DNA of 64,000 nucleotides from positions 86,414 through 150,413 of the forward strand of contig NZ_NTFY01000033.1 in NCBI RefSeq assembly GCF_002289565.1. Direction: 5' to 3'. The translations under genes and the position numbers were made by a program. This DNA is from Rhodopirellula sp. SM50. GTDB lineage: Bacteria; Planctomycetota; Planctomycetia; Pirellulales; Pirellulaceae. Below are positions 44,401 to 53,400 of the stretch, in pieces. Position 1 is the stretch's first letter. Every line of letters begins with the position of its first letter. The notes under the pieces are model-generated. The model saw only the letters and a list, made by a program, of their open reading frames with translations, had not been told where the DNA came from and did not search any database.

Positions 44401-47400
44401 CCGCGAATGGTCGTTGTGAAGTACTTTCCGCTACCGGCGACGTCCGAAAAGATGTCCGTCACCGCCAAGGGCAAGTACTCTGCCCGAATCCGTAAGTCGG
44501 TGTTTTCAGGATTAATCGACCGACCGCGTATCAAGACGTAGTAAGAGCCGGGACGGGTCGTCGGAATGACAGCGGTCCGCTTGGATGCCCTGTCGACGGA
44601 TCCGATCGCGTCAAATTCAGTACCGGACGGGGCCGCTTCATGCCTGAGGTAAACTTCCACGACCGAATCGGGGTCGGCCGACTCGACTTCGACCTGTAAC
44701 GTTTCTCCGGCAGTCACTTCGACCTTGAAAAGACGCTCTCGGCCGGACTTCAGATCGGTGTCAGAAGAGACGCCGAGCAGTAACTTGTCGACGTCTACCT
44801 GGGTGGAATCAGCGGCAACGGTTGTATTGTTGGACTCGCCGGTTCCTTCGTAGACGTTGTCGTAGATATCCGTTCGAACAATGAAACGGTAGCTGCCGTC
44901 GGTCGCCGCTGGTGCATCGGTTTCGAGTTGCCGTGTGTAACTTACTCCCGGTGGAAGCGTACCACTGTAGGACGCCCGGCCCACAATCGGGTCACTCGGG
45001 TCCCAAACCGAGTCATCCGATAGATAAACAGTATCGAACCAGGCGCCTTTGGCCGTTTCGACACTCTCATTTGCAACGGTCCAGGTGACCGTCATGGGTT
45101 CGCCGGGGACAATCAAATCGGGCACCGAGATGTCTGCGATTTGCAGGTCGCTCGGTGGCGGCAGTTCAATCACCATCGGCTGAAACGATTCCGTTTGATT
45201 ATTCGCTTCGCCGTCACCTTCGAACACATCGCCGATCACGCCACGCCGAATCGGATCGGTCACGACGATCACGTACCAAGGACCGAGCAGGTCGGTCGGA
45301 ATCTGGAACTGGTAGGAACGCGAATACTGCTCGCCGGCAGCGAGGCCCCGCTCGTGAGCGATCGAACCGATGTACCGGTCGGCCGATAGATCGAGATCCT
45401 CGTCACGTGATAAATAGATCAGATCGGACCAGTCGGCTTGTGACGCGATGGTATCTCCACCGGTGTTGGTCACCGTATAAAAGACATCAACGATTTGCCC
45501 CCGATCCACGCGCGTCGGGGCGACAAGCTCGGTCACTTGCAAATCGGGAGGATCGACCAATTGAACATCAATCGCCTCGGCCGTGATGTTGTTGCCCTCG
45601 CCGGCAAATTCATACACGCGCCCGCGACTCTGTCCACGCGAAGCGTTACTCGCCAGGTCCCAAGGTTCCAGGGGATTGTTGGCTTCGAACACCGTCCCGG
45701 CCAAATAAAAACCGATATCGCTCTTCACTTGGTTGTAGGGATCTCGATAGGCCGCCGAATCGGTATAGGCCAACAGATAGAACGTCCCACCGATCGCTTC
45801 GGGCAGCTTTACGTTCGTGGACACCGTGTAGCTGTCACCGGCTTCCAGGATGGACGAGTGCGAATGAGTGAGAATCTGATAATCCTTGCTGTCCAGCGAC
45901 GCATCATGTGAGATGAAGATGCGGTCGGTCCAACTCCCGACGCGTGTCGCGCGATTGCCAATATTCCTGACTTCAAATTTGACAGGAATCGTTTCGCCCG
46001 AATTCGCATCCTTTGGAAAATCGATCGATTCGATGCGCAGGTCCGGTTCTCGGTATTCGATCGGGAACGCTTCACTGTGAACATTATTGAACGGATTTTC
46101 AAAGGCCCAGCGTCCGAAGTGGCTTAGCCAGAAATCGTTGCTGCCGCTTGTACCAGGCCAAAGATCGGTTCGCAGGATCCGCGATTCATACTTGAAGTAG
46201 GCTGGATTACGGTCGTTGTTGGCGTTCAGGTGAATATGAAGGTAGTAGTCACCGTCCGTCCCTCGCGGAAGCCGGATCTTTGTGACGATCTCATAGCTAT
46301 CGCCGGGCCGAAGTTCACGCTCCTTTTGATAGGTTATTTCACCCAAATAGGAAGCTCTTCGGCGTATGAACTCCGCATCCGCGGAGACCCACAAGAAGTC
46401 ACGCCAGTACTTTGATCCCGACCAAACCGAGTTTTTACCGACGTTAGTGACGGTGTAGCGAACCACCGTTTCCTCGCCGGAAATCGTATCCGGTTCAAAG
46501 GCAACCGAAGTGACCTTCAGGTCGGCGGGGATCGGCTCAATGTCTGCCGGACGGTTTGCCGAGTTGTTGTTTTCATTTACTTCGCGCACCATCGAACTGT
46601 CGACGCCATCAGCGGCAACGACGATGTACATGCCGGCCGCTGACGGAGAAAGCTCGATGTCAAGCGAACGCGAGTAACCTTCCCCGAACGGAAGTTCGCC
46701 GGAATGTGGAACTTCGGCCAGCAGTAGCCTTGTCGCGCCGGGGGCGTATGGATCGGGATGCGACGACAGATAGATGGCGTCTTTCCAGTTGTCCGTGGCG
46801 GCAGCGTTACCTCTGTTTTCGACGCGGTACGAAACGTTGATCGTGTCACCGCCCTTGGCAGTTGCGACGGTCTGGAGATCAACCACCTGAAGATCGGGCA
46901 GCTTCGCGAGCACGTCGACCTGGCGTGCCTTGTAGTTATTGTTGTCGACCTGATTGGGATCGTCCGGATTGGTGTTGACCGCCAAGGTGTCTTCGGCAAC
47001 GGCGTTGAAAGGATCCGACCATGGCGTGATGTACCAAGCTCCCGCATCGATCCCCGACGGAATCTTCACTGTTGTGACCACGTCGTAACTGGCATCACGA
47101 ACAAGCGACCCATCATGCTCGATTGACTTGAGCAGGATATCTCCCTGGCCCGGGTGCGGTCGGTTTTTATCGCGCGTCAACCAAACGTGATCGAACCAAG
47201 TCGACGCGTTCGATTCACCGGATCCGCGGTTTTCCACGGTGAATTCAACCCTCACGTCGACGCCATCGGAAACTTGCACCGGTGCGACGACACGCGTCAC
47301 CATCAGGTCCGCCAAAGGTTGCGGGGTCACATAGATGGGTTGGGCGACGATGTTGTTGGCTTCATTGGGCCACTCGTCCACCTGACCTGCCGCATCGGTT

Positions 47401-50400
47401 TGCAGCAGCAAGAACATGTCGTTCCGGTAGCGGATGGGGATCGAAACGGTCGGCGTCGATGTTGAATAACGCTCTCCCAACCCGAGCGCCGATTGGCTTT
47501 CCATTTCTCCCAGCAGCAGGTCGTCACGTGAAAGCTTGTTGTCGAGCGATAGGAAAACGCGATCTATCCAAGTCCCACCGCTCGCCGGAACGCTCCCCTG
47601 ATTGATCACATCAAAGCCGACCGACAACACACTACCGCCTTCGACAGACCTCTGAGCCTGAATCGTTGATGGGTCGATCTGCAAATCCGGGCGGGGATTC
47701 AAGCCAATGACCAACTCGGTCATCGAAAACCCCCGGTTGTTCTCATCAGCGGGCGGTCTTTCGTACAGGTCCTGGGAAGCATTCGTCACGACCGAAACAT
47801 CAAAGACGCCTTGGATTCGTCCGGGAATCCGCACCTGTTCGGTGCGTGTGTATCCCAATCCCGCTTTGACGGCGAAGTCTCGACGAAAACTTCCGATGAC
47901 ATATTCATCGGGACTGGGAACACCCTTCTCGGTCAACACAACACGGTCGATCCAGTGCCCTTCTGCGTCTTGCACTCCGTCGTTGGTCACGGTCCAAGTG
48001 ACATCGATCAAGGTTCCCTCGACCGCGTCGGGAGGACTGAGTACCGACTCAACTTTCATATCCGGCGATGGTGCTTGATCGACGTCGATCGCATCGCTGG
48101 CCAGGCGATTGTTGTCGGTGAATAGGAATTCAAACGGGCCGGCAAACTGCCCGCCTTGCGGATCGGCGGTTTGAACAATCGCGTATACGGTCGTCGGCGT
48201 TTCATTGGGCAGCGTGACATCGACGGTCCGCTCGTACGTCCCGTCTGGCTCCAAGAAACCGAAATGGGCGAAGTACTGAGGCGATGTGATCGGGTCGTTT
48301 CCGTCGGGATCCGATGCCAGGTATACCGAGTCATTCCAAGCCCCGGCGCTGGTTTGGCCGATGCCCCGATTCTGGACCATCCATCGCAGTTGAAGTGACT
48401 CGCCCGTCGTGGCCGATGACAACGCATCTAGCTGCGTCACGACAAGATCGGCGTAGGGAATCGGGATGATATCGACGGGGCCATCGGACACCCAATTGTT
48501 CGATTCAATACCGTTCTCAAAGACATCTTCGTCGCGATCGGTGACAACGAAGACGTGGTAGCGTCCGGTGAAAGACGGGGGCAACATGACAACACGCGAA
48601 TCTGAATACGATTGCCCCGCGGCGAGTCCGCCGGTGTGTTCGATTTTGGCGACCGCGATATCGTCTGAATCCCCAAGGATCTCATTCGACGAAACGACAA
48701 TCGCATCGCTCCATTGATCAACTGCACCCGCGCCGGTTCCGGCGTTGGTCACCGTCCACTCGACGAGCATCTGTGCGGGATCACCGATCACCTGACTCGG
48801 TGCAGAAACGTTGACGACATCAAGGTCCGCATAGGGTGCCAGCGAAACCGAAATCGGGTGACTGTCGGTGTTGTTGCCTTCGTCTTGGCCCTCACGGATT
48901 TGATTCTGGCTGTCGGCCACGAAGATCAGATACCGGTCACCGCTCACGCCGTCGGGAAGGCGGAAGGTTGCCTCTCTTTGGATGGAACTCGAACTTGCGA
49001 GTGATTGATCGATCGGCAGTGTTCCGAGCAGGAGATCGCCTGCAGAAAGCGTTTCGTCGCTCGAAAGATAAACCGCATCGGTCCATCCGAGTTCGGTTGC
49101 CCCTGATCCAGAATTCGTGATAGTCCAGCGAAGTTCGATTTGGGATCCCGACTCGGCATTGTCGGGCGCCACGTCCACGGTAGGCCGCAGATCTGCATGC
49201 CGGACGACAAGCGTCCCGGGAGCATCTTGCCGATTGTCGTCTTCCCAGAGCCCTTCTTTGACGTTGGCGAGCGAATCAGAAATCACAAACACCGAGTAAT
49301 CACCATCGGGCAACGTGTCCGGAAGACGCGCGCTTCGGCTGAACGAATAGCTCTCGTTAATCGCGAGCGGCTCGGAACGTCCGCCGGTGGCGATCAGGAT
49401 CGGATCATCGCCGTCGCGTTGCAGATAGACCGAGTCTTGCCATGGCGCCTCCGCATTGGCAGTCCCCTGATTGAACACCGTCCAATCAACTTGTAACGTT
49501 TCGCCTGGAGACGCATGATCACCGTCAAAAGAAAACGACAACGATTCTGGATCTAGATTCGGAAACTTCTTGCTTTCGAAATCGAGAACGGTGAGCGTTC
49601 GAACGGCACTGATCTCAGCGGCAGTCGCGGTGACGTCAACCAGCTTGTCACCATCCTGTATGCCGTCGGGTATGACGGTAACAGGAACCGATACCGAATT
49701 CTGCCCGATCGAGAAATCGAGGGTTCCGGGAACGGTCAACTCATTTTCGTCGCTGCTGGCCAGAGAAACGGTCAACGCCTGGCCCAGCGGGCCCGAACGC
49801 AATAGCGTTAGAGTGGCCGCAGGGTTCGGATCCTCCTCGGAGATCGTCGTCGTTAACGTGTCCCAAACGAGAACTCGGTCGATCGAAGTTACTGCGGTAG
49901 AAGCAACCGCGTTGTTGTCCTCCTTTCTTTCACCCACGACGCCTTCGGAATCGGCAAGCACGACCCAGTACAGGTCATCGGCTGGAAGATTGAACGGGAT
50001 CACGATGTTGGTGGATCGCGCGCGCGTCTCACCGATGACCAAAGGCCCGGTCGAAACCGAGCCAACTTCGACGCCATTTGCGATGCTGCCGTCGGTTGAG
50101 AGATAGATGTTCTCGCGAATCGGAACGTCGGAGTCCAAGTCGCCGAGATTCGAGAGCTCCCAACTGACGGTTGCAACATCACCCGGCGCATAGTTCGCAG
50201 CGGAAGAAACGTTCGATGGTTGGAAGTCGGGAGCAGGTGGACGTGGAGTGGTGAACCGGAGTTGATCGATCGCACTCCGGTCGTTTGCCCCTCCCAGTTC
50301 AATGCGGACGCGCGCGATCCGTGGAATATTTTCGGGTGATCGAATCGTCACCAGTTTTTGGCTCTTGCCACCGCCGCTTACCTGCTCGTCAAAAAGGATC

Positions 50401-53400
50401 TGGCCTTCCGAATCAAACGCGGTCACTTTGGCCGGGATCGTGTCCGCGTCGATCACGTAGAAGCTGACAAAATCGGTCGTCCCCGGAGTGACTTGATCCG
50501 GTTGAACAAAGGTCAATTCGACAATTGAGTCCGTGCCGCCGGATTGTGCGGGATCCCCGAAGACCTGGGATGGGGACACGGGCAAGAAGTCTTCATTGCG
50601 ACCAGCCACGATTTGAAGATCTCCCGAGACCGTATCAACGCGAACACCCTTTTCGAGGAAGTGATCGGCCAGCACCGTCCCAGCCGGATACTCCTCAAAT
50701 GTGATCAGCTGGTCCCCTTCGGGCGGTTGGATGTAGAGGTAGTCTCTCGGAACAACATTCATACCTCCAGAAATTGCCGTCGACCACACAAATTCGAGAC
50801 CGCTGTACCCGACAGCGTTAGCCGAGAAGATCAGTTGAACAGGGTATAGCCCAGGTTCCTCAAACGAGAGCAAATAGCTGGATTCGAAAAAAGCTCGATC
50901 TCCCACCGATCCGATGAATTCGCCACCAACGGTGAGATGAAACCCGTCATCACTTCGAATGCCAAGCCTCAGATCGACCTCAGGCGAACCGGGTTCAATA
51001 TCCAGAGACTGCGAAACTGCCAGATAGAAATTACTTCGCAATATGAAGTTGCGAGCACTTTGATTTGTGACCGTATCTGGTGGAATCGTCGTATTGTTAA
51101 AGAATCGATTGAAGCTATTGCCGACATTGATCGTCGCGCCAGGACTCGGAAAATCGATGAACGGGCTAAGTGTTGTACCGGTCGGCGTCAGCGAGCTGAT
51201 CGAATTTGGCATCGGCGCCGGTCCCCCACCGACACCATTAAACAGGTCGATCGAAACCCCATCTCCATCGAAGATTGGAATGGAATGCGACAACTCGGTT
51301 GTGATAAACCGAAACGGGACGCGAACCAAATCGCTTGCCCGGATATTATCAACTTCATTTCCAATCTCAAGCACTTGGTTTTGAGTGTCCGTGTTGACGA
51401 TGATATGGTACGTCCCATTGATCCCGTCGGGCATTTGAACTGTGAGTGCCCCGGAATAGCTTTGTCCAGCGCCCAAGGTCTGATTCACCTCGTATTGCCC
51501 GAGCAGCACATCGTCAGAGCTGAGCGTTGCATCCCTGGACAACCAGACCGCGTCAAACCAACGATCGATATTTGTGGGATCCGTTCCTTGGTTCTTCACA
51601 TGCCACTCTATCAACCGCTCCCTTCCGGGAATGATAGTCGGTGCGACATCAACCCGATTCACAGTAAGGTTTGAGACCGGAACGGGTTTAACATCAATCA
51701 CTTTTTTGCTGAAGGCAGTGTTGTTAGATTCTCCACTCGACTCAAAAACCTGGTTGCCAGCATCTGTTACGACGACCACGTACTGGTCATCTTCCAAGTC
51801 GGATGGAAGAGTAGTCGTTATGGACCGGAAAACTGATCCTCCGGCGGTGATCGTTTCGTTATACGTGAAGGAACCTAAAAGGACGTCGTCACCAACCGAA
51901 TCATCAGTGGACAAATAAACTTCGTCGACAAAGGGCCGCGTAACTGAACCTTGTCCGTGGTTCGTGATATTCCAGCTAATGTCGACCTGTCCACCTTGGT
52001 ATGCAAAATCCGGAATCTCGATTTCCGATGGGACAAGATCTGGGACGGGCGGCGGAGACAAATTGATCGAAGCCATGGAAAAATTATTCTCATCACCGGC
52101 CTCGCCTTGAGTCTCAGATCCGTCGGCTTGAAGGATCAAGTAATACTTCCCATCTTCAAACTGACTCGCTGCCTGCGGAAGCGTTATGGTAGCTACTTGC
52201 TCGTAGGAGCCAGAGGCCACGAGGGGGCCAAGAAGACTTCCGTCCGAAGGGACTTCCGCAAGTAGCAAATCCGAATCATCAAACTCGTCGTCTTTCGAAA
52301 AGTAGATTCTGTCCTTCCACATTTCGGAAGCAGGTGCCGGGCCGCGATTTGACACCGAATAAGAAAGATCGATCGTCTCTCCGAAATACGCGTTGGTCAG
52401 CGGGGACATGGCCGATACCAGATCTGGTATTGGTGAGCCAAGGTTCTCATACCAAGACAGCTTCCGAATCTCTTGATCGTGCAAGTAAATATTGCTTCCA
52501 ATGTCCAGATCGCCATCTGAATCTAAGTCCGCAACAAGAACCCTTCGGGCGCTGGTGTCACGAAATTCTTCAATCGATTCCCTTGCAAACGATCCTGTGC
52601 CATCGTTGACCTCAATTGAAACTCCATACCAAGACGAAGCCGTGACGATGTCTGAATCACCGTCTCCGTCGTAGTCTGCAACAACCAGATCCCCGGCGTT
52701 GTAACCGAAGACATGACGCTCTGTGAATTGCGATGCCTGACTATTCTGATTCTCTAGCCAGTGGACTCCGCGACCGGATGCGCTGACCACATCCATGTCA
52801 CCGTCACGATCGATGTCCGTTGCAAACAACTGATTTACGCGACCGATACCTTTACCGCTGATAACCACGGTGGCAAATTGACCCTGGCCAACGTTTTCGT
52901 GCAGTACAACGCCATTGACTGATTCGAAACCGGTCAGCAGATCAAGGTCGGAGTCTCGATCAATATCCACAATATGAATGTCGCTCGCGTCGGCTATTAA
53001 CGTCGTGAGGAGGCGTTCCGTAAACTGCCCCATACCTTCGTTTCGATACCAATTTACGATCCCGCCTTCCAAAGCGACAACGATATCGACTTTCCCATCA
53101 CCATCCATGTCGGCCAATTCCAGCACCCTGGTATTGGGGAGGTCGAGCGCGATCTGATGCCGGGTCCAGGTGCCAAAACTCGAAAACTCTCCTTCGTTCT
53201 CATACCAGGAAACCCGACCTTTCGAATCAATGGTTGCATCATTGGTAATACTTACGATGTCGGCATCACCGTCACCATCAACATCCAATGCGGCGAGATC
53301 CTCGACATACTGACGGGAAGAGTTATCTCGTGTGGCGGTGAAAAACCAAAATCCTTCCGACCCGCGATTTCGATACCCCGTGATCCATTGCCCCCGAAGA